From NCBI GenBank assembly GCA_950295325.1, contig OX485807.1:38038440-38098439 (forward strand): 60,000 nt of DNA. The letters run 5' to 3'. This document shows, in pieces, positions 1 through 10,549 of the stretch. The stretch comes from Polytrichum commune. Its lineage: Eukaryota > Streptophyta > Polytrichopsida > Polytrichales > Polytrichaceae. The notes beneath the pieces were generated by a model, which made no database searches, was not told where the DNA came from, and saw only the letters and a list, made by a program, of their open reading frames with translations. Position 1 is the first letter of the stretch; every line of letters starts with the position of its first letter. Made by a program: the position numbers and the translations under genes.

Positions 1-114
1 TGACGCATTATCGAGTGCCGTAGTCGTATCAAAGAGGGAGTTTTGGACTAAAAAGTTTGGTCGCGCGAAAATGTGTGGTAATATGGAGGGTGTCGTATTA
101 ACGAGGTTCGACTG
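1..114. mobile_element. Right terminus of a pogo-like (Tc1/mariner superfamily) element
   Basis: The sequence at 89-114 ends in GAGGTTCGACTG followed by TA. Its reverse complement begins CAGTCGAACCTC, which matches the left end found at 5872 (CAGTCTAACCTC) at most positions. Pogo and Tigger elements typically start with CAGT or CAGG and duplicate TA. Only the last 114 bases of this copy are in the window; the rest lies to the left. It abuts the 5' side of the truncated channel gene at 182. Confidence 0.7.
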
Positions 115-181
115 TATACTTCTTTCTTATGAAACTAGACCCTGCTCATTCTAAGTACGTAGTTGCAACCCCAGGGCGCCC

Positions 182-853
182 ATGGATTGTCAGAATGGCG
201 ACACAACCCTCCGCGAGGAGCTCGCCGCGGTGCTTGAGCCCGGGCGGGAGCTCGAGGCCGTGATGAGATCCAAGCACCGCCCAAACTACGTGTTGCAAGT
301 GATCTCCGAGCTCATTGCTCAATGCCAGGTCCCGGATTGGGAGAAGGTGAGCATGGACGACAATATAACGCAGTTTCACGACAGCGTGGGGACGTGCGAG
401 CGCCTCTTCAGAACGCCGATTCCGTTGGCGTACACGAGGTTGACCTCGCGAGTGTTGAGTTTGTGGCACTTGTCCCTCCCGTTCGCGTTGTGGAATTCGT
501 GCGGCTGGCTCACGATTCCGGTGACGTTCTTGAGCGGAGCCGCGCTGTTTTACATTGAGGAAGTGGGGGTGTTGATCGAGGAGCCGTTCTGGATCCTCGC
601 TCTCTCCTCCATCAGCCATGGGGTTTGCTCGGCTTTGGACGGCATTGCTGCCGCACATAAACAGGCTTTCTGGCTTTCGTTCGGTACCCATTCTCATCGT
701 CATCGGTCGCAGCAGCTTCAGGATCACAATCACAAGGAGAACTATGTTGTGACAATATCGTTCGATGAATCGCCGTCGACACCGCGAGTCGATGTTTCGA
801 AACACAGCAAGAATCTCAGCGATGTTTTGGCGAGGGTGAACTCTGTGTGCTGA
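182..853 (+). CDS. VCCN1/bestrophin-like chloride channel, C-terminal half (5'-truncated or partial gene)
   Basis: This 223-residue frame aligns without gaps to the second half of the complete channel at 28600-29703. Shared blocks include TLREELA, KHRPNYVLQV, TQFHD, CERLF, PIPLAYTRLTSRVLSLWHL, NSCGWLTIPVTF, FYIEEVGVL and EEPFWILALSSIS. The C-terminal ends are also related (ARVNSVC here, PRVNSVA there). The first two membrane segments and the RFDEARKAW block are missing, so this stretch alone could not make a pore. The ATG at 182 is simply the first in frame; the frame is open back to a TAA at 152, and CCCCAG at about 169-174 could be a splice acceptor. A pogo terminus ends at 114. The gene is therefore either split by an insertion in an intron, with exons to the left of the window, or 5'-truncated. 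The coding frame is undamaged, which argues for recent loss or continued function. The family location (thylakoid or plastid membrane) is known for VCCN1 and is inferred here. Confidence 0.8.
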   Translation: MDCQNGDTTLREELAAVLEPGRELEAVMRSKHRPNYVLQVISELIAQCQVPDWEKVSMDDNITQFHDSVGTCERLFRTPIPLAYTRLTSRVLSLWHLSLPFALWNSCGWLTIPVTFLSGAALFYIEEVGVLIEEPFWILALSSISHGVCSALDGIAAAHKQAFWLSFGTHSHRHRSQQLQDHNHKENYVVTISFDESPSTPRVDVSKHSKNLSDVLARVNSVC

Positions 854-902
854 TGACTCTCCCTTTTCGAATTGTTGTTTCTGAATCACTTCCAATACTT
901 CT

Positions 903-908
903 AATAAA
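903..908 (+). other. Candidate polyadenylation signal AATAAA
   Basis: A canonical AATAAA lies 50 bases after the stop codon of the channel fragment, a normal distance for a plant 3' UTR. It suggests the 3' end of the copied gene was retained. Confidence 0.4.
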
Positions 909-909
909 T

Positions 910-2518
910 GGATGATTTGCTCGTTCACGAAGAGGATAAAAATGGCTTGGAAAGAGGGCACTGAGAGGAATTCAATGATACAGTTGGTGTCTGAATCAAA
1001 AAAAGGTTTGCACTTTCAAATGTCACCTTTTTGTAAAAACTAATTAGAAGCATTTTTCCTGAAACAAGGGTCACCATCCACACCCCCTAGGTGTTGGATT
1101 TCACTTTTAAGAAGATCCAAATATACTTCTAGAATGTATAGTCTTAAAAATACTTTGAATGTGAAAATAACTCCCAATAATTTTGCTTCTTAAGAATGGT
1201 GTAGTAGCTCCAAACCAAGTTCTAAAGATGGTGACCCTTGCGAGTGTTACACAAAGTTGCCATCCGGAGACTATTACATAGGAAGCTCGCTAGCATATTA
1301 ACGTTAATTAGCACATACCTTCAGCTAAGTGGGCCACATAATCTTTGGAGTATAATCATAGCATTCATACTCCACGCTACAGTGTGAGCCAGGCTGATGA
1401 TCTAGGAAGACCCTTACTCCGCAAAGGGCCAATTCACACACAAGGCTAAAGGCCCATGACCATGGCAATGTAAGAGCTCTCATTGGTCAAAAAGGCGGAG
1501 ACCATCCAAGTTCACTTCACACTAGGAGGTGAAGGCCTAAAGGCCCAAAGAAAAGTTCGTGGATGAAAAGTCTACATGGAGTCCTGCATGGCACGTTGTG
1601 GATAAGGCGACCACCAAGACCTGAAAAAGAGAGGAGGGAGTACTCTCTCGGGTGCTTGCAATGGAACCACATGACCCCAAGATGGGTGAAAATCCTAAAC
1701 ATGAGTAACTAAACCAACATTAGTCGCTCTAATATCCCACACAATTCTATCATTTAATCTATGGTAGATAAGTTCATTCCACACACGCACACACGCACCA
1801 TATCAAATTTGTCGAAACATCATCATAAATGCACTCCTTCTTGGACTCCTTGAGTGCTTTTTCCAAGGCAATTCTAGCAATCGGATTATGACCTACTTAT
1901 GACACGTGCAATAAGTTTATGGAGTTCATGACTTTCCCTTAAGTCCAAATAGTACTTCAAGTAAGTAGGAATTAGTAACCACAACTCGCTATTTAAACAC
2001 ATGAATTTGATATTTATGAACCGAGAGCTCTGTTCCAAGGCCGAGAAAACAAAACACCCATCCCTCCTACACAAGGTTAATAACCCTTTGGCCATGGCCA
2101 CCTTACCCTTTTGAATTGCTCTTTCTTATGGCTCGCTCCTTACACAAGGAGATTACAAGCTATATACTTTTATAAAGCATATGCGATTAGGGATTAATTC
2201 ACTTTTTATATTTATCTAAATTTTAATAAACAAATAGAATTTTATTAGTAGATTAAATGACACTTTGAGGCATTTTTTTCAAAACCTTGTAGATTAATAT
2301 AATTTATAACATGAATTTATTTTATAGAATTTATTTTGTTTGTTAATTCTACTGTTTATAAAAATCTTCAACATTTGACATAAATTGATGTTAATCCATA
2401 ACAAAACAACAATAATACATTAACAATATTTGTAAATACAATTACATGATATATGAGTGCAACATTATCTTGAAACGATCCAACACTATCTTAAATCTCC
2501 TACAATGCACAACGACAG
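910..2518. other. Intergenic, repeat remnants
   Basis: No coding sequence is recognisable. The stretch 1424-1610 is a diverged copy of 49670-49850; both contain AAGTTCACTTCACACTAG and GATGAAAAGTCTACATGGA. Its start also resembles the end of the foldback element at 2520. The remainder is AT-rich sequence without visible structure. Confidence 0.5.
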
Positions 2519-2519
2519 T

Positions 2520-3382
2520 ACTTAGGGCCACTTCACACATGAGCCAAGAGCCGTGACCATGCTCGGGGGGGGGGCAGTGTGTTAAAAAGTTAAGGATATA
2601 GGTGCGAACAACCACTATTTTATAGGGGGGTATTACTTTCAATTCTCTTCTTTTTTTTCACATGCTATCATTATGCAAATTTCTACTTTGGGTTAATAAA
2701 ACTATGGCTTGCATTACTTATAATTCCAAATTACCTATTATTCCATACCCTTTAGTACTTTAAAGATGTCCAGTGCCATTTTTGATACCCTATATTACTC
2801 TTAAGTCCATTTATAATTTTTTGCTCCCATGTTTTTAAAATACCCTATCATTTGTTTGCACGTATATTACTACTCCAACCAATGACTACCCCCCCCCCCC
2901 CCGAGTGACCATGCAATTGTAAGAGCCCCAAAGAAAGTGTCCAAAGGCCATCCCAAGACACTTCCAAAATCATGTGTTGTGGTCACAGACCCTCAAGTGT
3001 CATGTGAAGGCATACGTGACCAGACCCTCAATCAAATGCTATTTCAATGAATTTCTATGCATGCGGGTCCTCACACATGACAAAATAGAATAAACCAACG
3101 GGTGTGAGCGTTCGGAGTGCCATGGTCTCCCGGTTTTGTGCTAGGCCTACCTCCAAGAGGTGGTTTTTGAAAACTGTCCAAGCAACCATGAAACATGATC
3201 CATTAGATGCCATGTAGGAATCCATGTCGACTTTACATCCATCTTGCATTCACTTACTCCGTTGGTCCCTCAAGCATAGTGTGAAGTAGCGAACTTGGAC
3301 CGGCTCCACCTTTTCCACCAATGAAAGTGCTTGAAGTGTAATGGTCACGGGCTCTCGGTCTCGTGTGTGAAGTGGCCCTTAG
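2520..3382. repeat. Foldback/TIR element with arms of about 40 bp, hosting a nested insertion
   Basis: The left arm (2520-2561, TTAGGGCCACTTCACACATG and onward) is the inverse of 3341-3382, with a handful of mismatches. Related arms occur near 1424 and 49945-49993, so this is a family. The left arm is directly followed by the CTCGGGG element at 2562-2905, which inserted into it. No open frame of note remains inside. Confidence 0.6.
2562..2905. mobile_element. CTCGGGG-family TIR element, copy 1 (344 bp)
   Basis: It starts CTC plus 10 G and ends with 14 C plus GAG. It is flanked on both sides by the 8-bp direct repeat TGACCATG (2554-2561 and 2906-2913). The ends are shared with the copies at 3523, 6185 and 55311. 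The interior is AT-rich and non-coding. It is inserted in the foldback repeat 2520-3382. Confidence 0.85.
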
Positions 3383-3522
3383 GTGATAAGAAGATGTACA
3401 CCATACCAAACTTTTGTGCATTCCACGACATCTCCAATCGTAGAGGTGGACAACACCCAAACTTGCGGAATGAATGGCAAATTAAACGTGCCAATTTATC
3501 CCGAACCTCGAAGACTAACAAA

Positions 3523-4193
3523 CTCGGGGAGTTCACTAGACATGTATATATGTATACACGTGCGTGACAAGGGTATTTATTCAAGGGGTATTTAATTATC
3601 CATCCTTAATTTTTTGTATTGTATTATTATATAATTTTCTAATTTCTTGTTTTTTAAATGACCCTATAATTACTTTTAAATTTGATGAAGCTTTAATTTT
3701 AAGCTAGGTATATATGTTCATTATAATTATATGATTTTGCTACAAAGGGTTTAAGAGCATTCAAAGTACTAAGTCACCAAAATCCAAGGCATGCACAACA
3801 AGGTTTTACATTAAGAGTGTTCATAAACAATTTCAAACAACAAAATCAGCCCATGTTCCTCAATCAAGTTACACGCACAATTAAACACAACGATACTGAG
3901 TGTCAAAAAAAACAATCAAAACACCAACAACAAAGCAAGCCTCTGAACACAAAGGACACCCTATTTCAAAAAAAACCTAGGATCCTTAAATCCTACGGTA
4001 TATTTTTACAAATATTTTAAAAATATGGGTTATTTGTATCAAGCCTATATTATTTATAATACAGATTTTATCATACATACTCACCTATATTACTTCTAAG
4101 AAAATTCTAAGTTTTTCCTTTTGTGAATACAAATTACCCTATATTTTCCCGCACGTTGTAAATTTCTAATATTATCACAGTGAACTCCCCGAG
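3523..4193. mobile_element. CTCGGGG-family TIR element, copy 2 (671 bp)
   Basis: The left end CTCGGGGAGTTCACT and the right end AGTGAACTCCCCGAG are perfect 15-bp inverted repeats. The flanks are an 8-bp duplication CTAACAAA (3515-3522 and 4194-4201). Subterminal sequence matches other copies: TATACACGTGCG near the left end and CGCACGTTGT near the right. There is no convincing gene inside. Confidence 0.9.
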
Positions 4194-4554
4194 CTAACAA
4201 ACTCGTAAATGGTTGATGTCACACGGCATACTCGAACCCATGATGTCTCTCTTCCAACTTTGTATTCACTTAACCTCGAGCTTTCCTTTCTTTGTGCAGG
4301 CTCTCACACAAAAGGCTCACAGGTGTCGATAATCTGGCCCATGTTTCCAGGCCTAAATAAGTTAAGTCATGAACCGCTTAAAAACTGGGAGCCAATGAAC
4401 AGGGAGACCCAACTTCTCATTACAGATGAACTCCATGTGTGGGGAGATTTGTGGGCATAATCAGTCCAAATCCTAGTGTTTCCAAGTCCAACTTTCAGTT
4501 TTTTCCTTTACTGATGTGAGGTATATTCTATAGATTCCTCTAAAATGATCGGTA

Positions 4555-4967
4555 CACTGAATTTGATGTTTAGTGTCACTTACTACTTGGAGTTTCACAA
4601 TGTTGTATTTTTTTTAATTATTGATGTAATTTGTTTACCAAGTGAAGTTGTTGATGTCCTATAATGTTCAAAAAATCAATTTGACATAGTAATTTGACAG
4701 CATAAGCTATAAAAATAACCTAAATATAATATTATTTCTAATTCTATTGGGTAAGACTTTGTAGATAATTTTTGAAAATCTAATGTTAGTTCTTTCGACC
4801 CTTAAAGTCCCATAGTTAATGCCTCTAATAAAATGAAAATAGAACCACCAGCAGTATACAAAATCAATTTGTAGCAGCATTTGTTGGTAAAATATGAGAT
4901 ATATAGTTAATAGATATAGCATTGCGTAATTTCAAATAAAACGTGACGTTAAATAAAATATTGAGTG
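4555..4967. mobile_element. TA-flanked MITE, family A (413 bp)
   Basis: The left end CACTGAATTTGATGTTTAGT is inverted, imperfectly, at the right end, with TA on both sides. The subterminal blocks TTAGTGTCACTTACTA and GTTTCACAATG (left) pair with CATTGCGTAATTTC and GTGACGTTAAAT (right). Related copies lie at 23728, 32746, 34964 and 55179. TA duplication suggests Tc1/mariner-type mobilisation; the pogo element in this window is a possible class relative, which is inference. Confidence 0.7.
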
Positions 4968-4975
4968 TAGTTATC

Positions 4976-5869
4976 CTGAAGTCTTGAACTTCAACGGGTT
5001 ATTTTTTTAAACTCAATTGGTCCATCTATAACTAGCAATGGGTTCTTCTTATTCATTGGTGAACTGGTTGAAATTCAAGGCTTTATGTAAATTACTGACC
5101 ATTTTAGAGGGACTTAGAGAACATACCCCCAATTTAACAAAGAAAAACTGAAAGATGTCAACATGTAACTAGTTGGACTTTAAAACACTGGGAAATTTGG
5201 TCCTAGATGATCCTAAACTATTGGATGATGGTGGAGAGATACCCAAATTTCAAGGAAGAGGTTGGTGGTTTGATTCCTGCTATGAAATCTCCCCTCTACT
5301 TGACAGAAAACTTGCCAAGTGGTCAACTGCCTCTGTGCTTTGGCATTGGCATGTCGGCCTTCTGTCTTAAAAAACCTTTTGAGACTCAAATGGTTGTTGC
5401 CCCTGTAATAACCAAAAAATAGATTCTTAATATCCCAAGCCCCGTAGTACAAGGGCGTACCCACGAGCTCACATGGCACATAAGGTGCCACATGGTTTTT
5501 GGACCATGGGTCCGAGCCAATGGAGTTGTGCTTAGCGTACTCAACCTTGCCAATGTGACTCCGGAAGTACATAGTGGAGGTCACAACAACATCACAAGTA
5601 CTAGAGGACTACACCATGACAAGTCCACACCCTAACGTGTCAATAGTTTAGTGGTTATGGTTTCTAGTACCTTTGAGTTGAACCCCATTTTCAGTTGAGT
5701 TTTGAAGACAAAATATTAGAGAAAATCCTTTTTTGGGACCAAACTCGTGGGCACCTTTTGAGTTCATTCCTCCCCTAATGCTTCGGATAGAGCACATAAC
5801 TTAATGCACCATTGTGTGTATCGGTCCACTCAAAATGGCCCATCACTGTGGGACTATATTTGTTACTGG
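4976..5869. other. Intergenic with one dispersed repeat copy
   Basis: The stretch about 5040-5200 is a copy of a repeat also present at 9630-9860 and 26780-27000; all three share AAAGATGTCAACATGTAAC. A 123-residue minus-strand frame at 5213-5584 has no recognisable family and no supporting features. Nothing else is visible. Confidence 0.5.
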
Positions 5870-6184
5870 TACAGTCTAACCTCAATAATACAACACCTTG
5901 ATTATATGATGCAAACTTTCTAGTGTTAATTTACCCCGATATTACGACCATGGCGTTCATATTACGACATTTTTTAGGACCGGTTTTTCATATAATAGAG
6001 GTAATTAATGTGCGTATGTGATGGGACCCACACTAGGATTTGTTTTGGGATCGGGGAGCTCATGATAAATGCATCGGTGGGTTAACTTAGCTCACCTCAA
6101 TTTAACTAATTCAAACCTTGGTTTTAAAACAAATGTTGCAGTTTTGAGTCTTTGGGTTTGGGTGGAGGTTGAAAGGGTTGTTAG

Positions 6185-6469
6185 CTCGGGGGGTTCACTC
6201 CCTCTTATATTTTGCATACACGTGCGTTCGGGACCTATTTATTGGGGGGTTATTTACCTTGCAGAAAAGATTATAAGGTGATGGTATTTTACATGTAAAA
6301 AGCCTGAAAATATTATATGTGATGGTATTTTACATATAAACATGTTTCATTATTTTAAAATCCCTTATTTTACATGTACATTTTTTACAAAATTTATCTA
6401 TAATGAATATATTGGACCCTATTTTTTATCGCACGTTGTTCTACGATTTTCGCCAATGAACCCCCCGAG
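6185..6469. mobile_element. CTCGGGG-family TIR element, copy 3 (285 bp), nested in pogo
   Basis: The left end is CTCGGGGGGTTCACT. The right end has the inverse order with one substitution (AATGAACCCCCCGAG). The 8-bp duplication GTTGTTAG lies at 6177-6184 and 6470-6477. It shares TATATTTTGCATACACGTGC near the left end and ATCGCACGTTGTTC plus TACGATTTTCGCCA near the right with the 55311 copy. Confidence 0.9.
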
Positions 6470-6778
6470 GTTGTTAGGGATTGTTGAATCTGCAAACTAT
6501 AATTATGAAGTTGTTGATTTCTCTTCTTGATTCGAATCTTGTCCTCACACATGAATATCACATCCCTTTAGATTGGAAATTTCAATCCTTGCTAACTTAT
6601 ACTCCTAGATTTTCCCATGCCACTCTTTAATGTCTTGGCTCTAGAGGTGTTGGCAATCTTGAGTGGCGGATGTTTTTCATTTCGGTTATAATTTCAACAA
6701 TTTCGGTGTTGGATGACCATGTCTACACACAAAACAACTTGCACACAATTTGGTAAGCATTAACCCCCTCCGTAGTGG

Positions 6779-7880
6779 TTATGGGAGTGGAAGAGTTTAC
6801 AATATGGATGAGACTGGTTTAGTTTACTGTGCCAAACCAAACAAGACACTAGCACAAGGAAAAGTTCATGAAAAAATCAGAAGGACCGTCTCATGCTTGC
6901 TCTTGTTGTAAATACAACAAGCACTGACAAGTTGAAACTTGTGATTATTTACAAATCTCTACACCAAGATGCTTTGGAAGGTGGTTGCCGATAGATTATG
7001 TGTGGTGGTTTGCAAACCAATCAGCCTAGATGATATCAAATGTATTTAAGAGTTGGATGATTAGCCTCAATGTGCATTTCAAATCTCAAAAGCGGAAGGT
7101 ACTTTTCATTATAAACAATTTTGTTTCTCATTCTCTTAAGCATGTTGGTAGGGATGAATCATTTGGTTTTTCAACCTTGCAATTGAGCAATATTACTATT
7201 GCTCTCTTAGCACCTAATGTTATAAGTGTGGTACAATCCCTTGGATCAAGGAATAATTGCTTCATTCAAAGTTCAATATAAGAAGAAGCTATAGGAGTGT
7301 GTTCCCTCATAATTTGATTATTCTACTCACCATGACTTGAGAAGGTAGTGCCTAATGTAAGGCAGGCTATTATGTGATGCTCTCAAGTGTGAAGAGAGAT
7401 GAGTTCCCAAATCATATGAAACAGTTGGAGGATATCCAAGATTTTACTTGCAAAATCTTGTGCCGATTTTTCCATGGATGATGAATGTGAGAGATCAAGA
7501 ATAAAAGAAGCAATAAATGAATCGGCAAGTCTTGTTTCCTCTTTAAACCTTGTAAGGTTTAGAGAGGAATCTATGTGCAATTGGCAAGAGAGGAAATTGT
7601 TGATGCAAAGTACAACATGGGTGAGTTGGTGGATTTTGCATGGGCTAGAGAAATCCATTTGGGTTTAGATTTGAATGAAGAGCCAATGAAGGGGAATGAT
7701 GTGGATGACCAGCCAACACCAATAGTCAAGCTTCCTCAAGCCCATGAGTATGCCCAATTACTATCAATCTTTGCTCTATTGCATCCTTTGGAGTTTTTAA
7801 TTGTAGATGTGACGAACATGCAATCTTTTATGAATAAATTGAACAAGATGTCAATTTCCAACATCAACAAACATCATTAG
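6779..7880 (+). pseudogene. Pogo/Tigger/jerky-type DDE transposase, broken
   Basis: Translated blocks in order are VYNMDETGLVYCAKPNKTLA (from about 6797), RRTVSCLLLL, VNTTSTDKLKLVIIYKS (about 6910), FKSWM, KRKVLFIINNF (about 7090-7125), LAPNVISVVQ and, after a frameshift near 7245, DQGIIASFKVQYKKKL. This is the motif order of DDE_1 (CENP-B/pogo) transposases: D in MDETG, D in the usual VDN, D in DQG. Here the second D is N (IINN), so catalysis would be lost. There are at least two frameshifts and several stops. A C-terminal tail continues to 7880 with an acidic stretch (LDLNEEPMKGNDVDD). The N-terminal DNA-binding part is missing or too decayed to see. Confidence 0.85.
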
Positions 7881-8290
7881 AAGACAAGAAATTCTTACTT
7901 TTGTGGTGTGTGATATGATGAAGTCATCATCACGGGACTATATTGTTTTTTGAACTCCATATTGTGTGACGTTGGGAGCATATTTCTTTCCTAAAAATGT
8001 TCTTTCATACTCATGTATCTTTATTGAGTATATAAAATGATGTTTTACATTTAAATAGGCCATTTTCTTGAAAAACCTTGACAGTATGGCATTTGAGGCC
8101 AAAATGTCATATGATGCAAAATACAACATTCGGATAGTACAACACTTTCTTGCATGACCAAACATGTCATATTAAAGGTGCAAAATAATATGCACAATAA
8201 GGTTGCCCCATGCTAATATAACGACATCCCACACTATTTTTGATAGTTACTATCACAATATCAAAATAGATAGTAACTTTTTTAGTACTA

Positions 8291-8450
8291 CATTGATTAT
8301 CCCAATAAATGCGTGTTACTCTTCAAAGTTACATAGTGCTATGAGAAAATCAATGAGAATGTAATATATTACCAAGCAAAGCCATTTATGTTCTATAGTG
8401 TCCAAACAACCTATTGAACTTTTGTTAATGAAAGTTGAACTCCTATACGG
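8291..8450. repeat. TA-flanked MITE, family B, truncated copy
   Basis: It starts CATTGATTATCCCAATAAAT after TA and matches the end of the copy at 9933-10149. The interior (ATTACCAAGCAAAGCC and onward) is the inverse of 9995-10100. No matching right end is present, so it is truncated at about 8450. Confidence 0.55.
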
Positions 8451-8459
8451 ATGGATAAG

Positions 8460-9625
8460 TAAATAAATAACCAACGTCAGGCAATCTGATGTGAATTTGA
8501 GACTGTTGGCCCTACCCTGCTCAAGAATCCTCTTAATGCAGGGTGGGGTTTACTGCCTATCTTGCAGTGGGTGGGCTCTTGGCTTCTTACCTACCTAGAC
8601 AGTTTTTTCCCCAACAAGTAGAGAGAGGATTTTACAGCCAACCATTTCATTCGGAAAATGGATACCTCTCCACTATCACCCGGTAGTTTAGGGTCATCTC
8701 GGACCCAAATGGATCAACAAAGTCATGAGAATTCTAGATATGATTTTAACCCAAGCTAATTTGCACGAGTAAAGAAGCAACCTAATTGCACATGAGTTGC
8801 ACATATCCATGTGGATGTCTCTCAAGTTCCCATCGGTCATGAACTTTGTGTTGGATCATTTCAAAAGTACCGTACACACATGTCTCTCCAATCAACACAC
8901 TTTTCAAAAAAACTTCACATGCATCACGACCACATGTTGGGGAAGACGTCACTTAGACCCAAAATCAAATAAAAATTACGGGGCTCACAATGTCGGTTCT
9001 CATGTTCACCTAATGAAGAATGGCGCGTTTTGTGAACTAATGCCACTATAATGAATCGAGCATCAATCAAAAACCCGGGATTAGTCTAGTGAAACTCACT
9101 TGGGATGAACTAACCACAAGCCAATAGGGCACATGGTTTTACTAGGCCCCTTTTTACCCCGGTAAGATTGGTGCCGGGGCCCACCTCAAAAGGCGAGACA
9201 TCAAAGGGGTCGGATCGGACACATTAGGAAGACTAGTGGAGGCAATCATAATATTTGTGTGTCTAAATTTTCAACACCAAAATATTCGGAGCCCTTTGTC
9301 TTGACATGCCGTACACATAGGTAGTCTCACAAAGCATTAATCTATCAATAATAAAATAGTGTGAATGTATGCGGCGTAGTAGGTAAGAACGTCTTGTTGA
9401 CGGGCCGGCTACCGGAGTTGATGCGGTTATCTTAGACAAGGCTTTAATCATGTTGCACACCTTACATGTGGCACCTATAAATGCCTAAAGTCATTTGGAG
9501 GGATGGAGCCACTTTTCAAATATAAACTATACTAGATTGAATATTTTACTACCAATATATATACTATATACTTATTTCTTTCTTTCTCTCTTTCGTTATA
9601 TATCACATATTTGTACCTTAAGACC
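8460..9625. other. Intergenic, no gene seen
   Basis: Open frames at 8797-9051 (+) and 9263-9460 (-) have no recognisable domain. The stretch 9141-9190 (ATTGGTGCCGGGGCCCACC) resembles the inverse of 50435-50460, suggesting another dispersed repeat. Confidence 0.4.
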
Positions 9626-9629
9626 CGGG

Positions 9630-9860
9630 CTCAGGGAGAACCGGCGGTTAGTTACAGATGAACCGGTTATTTCTCAAACTCAACCGGTTGAGTTTGAGAA
9701 ATAACCGGTTGACGTTCGAGACTTCAGGAGAATGACCGATAATTTAAGAGGAGTCTATAGAAGAATATACCTCGAATGAATGAAAGCAAAACCAGAAGAA
9801 GATGTCAACATGTAACCAGTTGGATTTAGAATCACTAGGATCTTGACCAACTATGCCCAA
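9630..9860. repeat. Dispersed repeat with GAACCGG blocks
   Basis: It is homologous to 26780-27000: both have GGGAGAACCGGC, an ACAGATGAAC block, TTGAGTTTGAGAAATAAC and GATGTCAACATGTAAC. It is more distantly related to 5040-5200. The copy here contains the perfect palindrome at 9661-9710. Confidence 0.6.
9661..9710. repeat. Perfect 50-bp palindrome
   Basis: The sequence AACCGGTTATTTCTCAAACT continues to a central CCGG and then reads back as its exact inverse, with no spacer and no mismatch. AACCGGTT occurs at each end and the centre is AACCGGTT as well. The related repeat at 26811-26845 has only one arm, so the palindrome arose by inverted duplication of that unit. Confidence 0.9.
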
Positions 9861-9932
9861 AAACTTCCCGGGCACTGCTTAAGACAACCATGTTTGAATA
9901 AGAGGTATAAGTTTATCATCCAATTTTAGGTA

Positions 9933-10149
9933 CATGGATTATCCCAATTAGTGTGTGTTACGATTTAGAGTTACGCAATGCAATAACGTCTTACTTAGGA
10001 GTTCAATTTTTACTAATGAAAGTTCAATAGGTTGTTCGGGCATTATAGAACATAAGTGATTTTGATTGGTAATGTTACATTCTCATTAAATAGTTATAGC
10101 AGCATTGCGTAACTCCAGATAGTAACATGCACGAAATGGATTATCAATG
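9933..10149. mobile_element. TA-flanked MITE, family B (217 bp)
   Basis: The left end CATGGATTATCCCAATTAGT runs on to GAGTTACGCAATGC. The right end carries the inverse (GCATTGCGTAACTC and onward to GGATTATCAATG). The inverted ends span about 48 bp with mismatches. TA lies at 9931-9932 and 10150-10151. Confidence 0.75.
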
Positions 10150-10229
10150 TATCAACAATGGGTTGTAGCGAATCGCGATGAGGATCAGTAGATCGAGATG
10201 TTAGTCAAGGTAGGCATGCCTTAGATGGA

Positions 10230-10540
10230 TAATTTTCTCTTTGTACCCACTTCTCTTAGGATTTGAGACATGCAATTAGTGCGAGATGATTAGCAAATAA
10301 TCCAAATCATGCTCATAGCCATTTGTTTCATAAGTTTGGAGCTCATATGAATATCTTACTAACTATCAAAGTGAAGATTCTTGTGTTCATTGAGTGATCA
10401 TATAGGTCTCTCCAATCGTGTTGATTGTTGAACCTAGAATAATTGACATGCTTTGAGCACATAGTCCAATGAATTTTAAACACATCTCTTTTAGGTGCCA
10501 CTTCTTACAACCACACTTAACCAAACATCACTCAAAGAGT
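10230..10540. repeat. Single arm of the large foldback family
   Basis: It is homologous to 39340-39620 and to the left arm at 47287-47690. Shared blocks include GGAGCTCATATGAATATCTTA, AGTGGTCATATAGGT-type sequence and a CACATAGTCCAAT-type block. No second arm is seen nearby. Confidence 0.55.
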
Positions 10541-10549
10541 AGTGCCAAG

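Larger units (their letters stand above)
5872..8190 (+). mobile_element. Degenerate pogo-like DNA transposon
   Basis: The left end CAGTCTAACCTCAATAATAC is preceded by TA (5870-5871) and matches the inverse of the pogo end at 89-114. The body holds a broken pogo/jerky-type transposase (6779-7880). The right end is decayed; the best candidate is GTCATATTAAAGGTGC near 8166, so the right boundary is approximate. A CTCGGGG element (6185-6469) is nested in the part before the transposase, and the DNA-binding N-terminal region is not recognisable. Confidence 0.75.

Noticed and set aside
146-961. 271-residue minus-strand open frame
   Set aside because: It lies opposite the channel fragment at 182-853 and owes its length to that gene's codon bias; it has no motif of its own.
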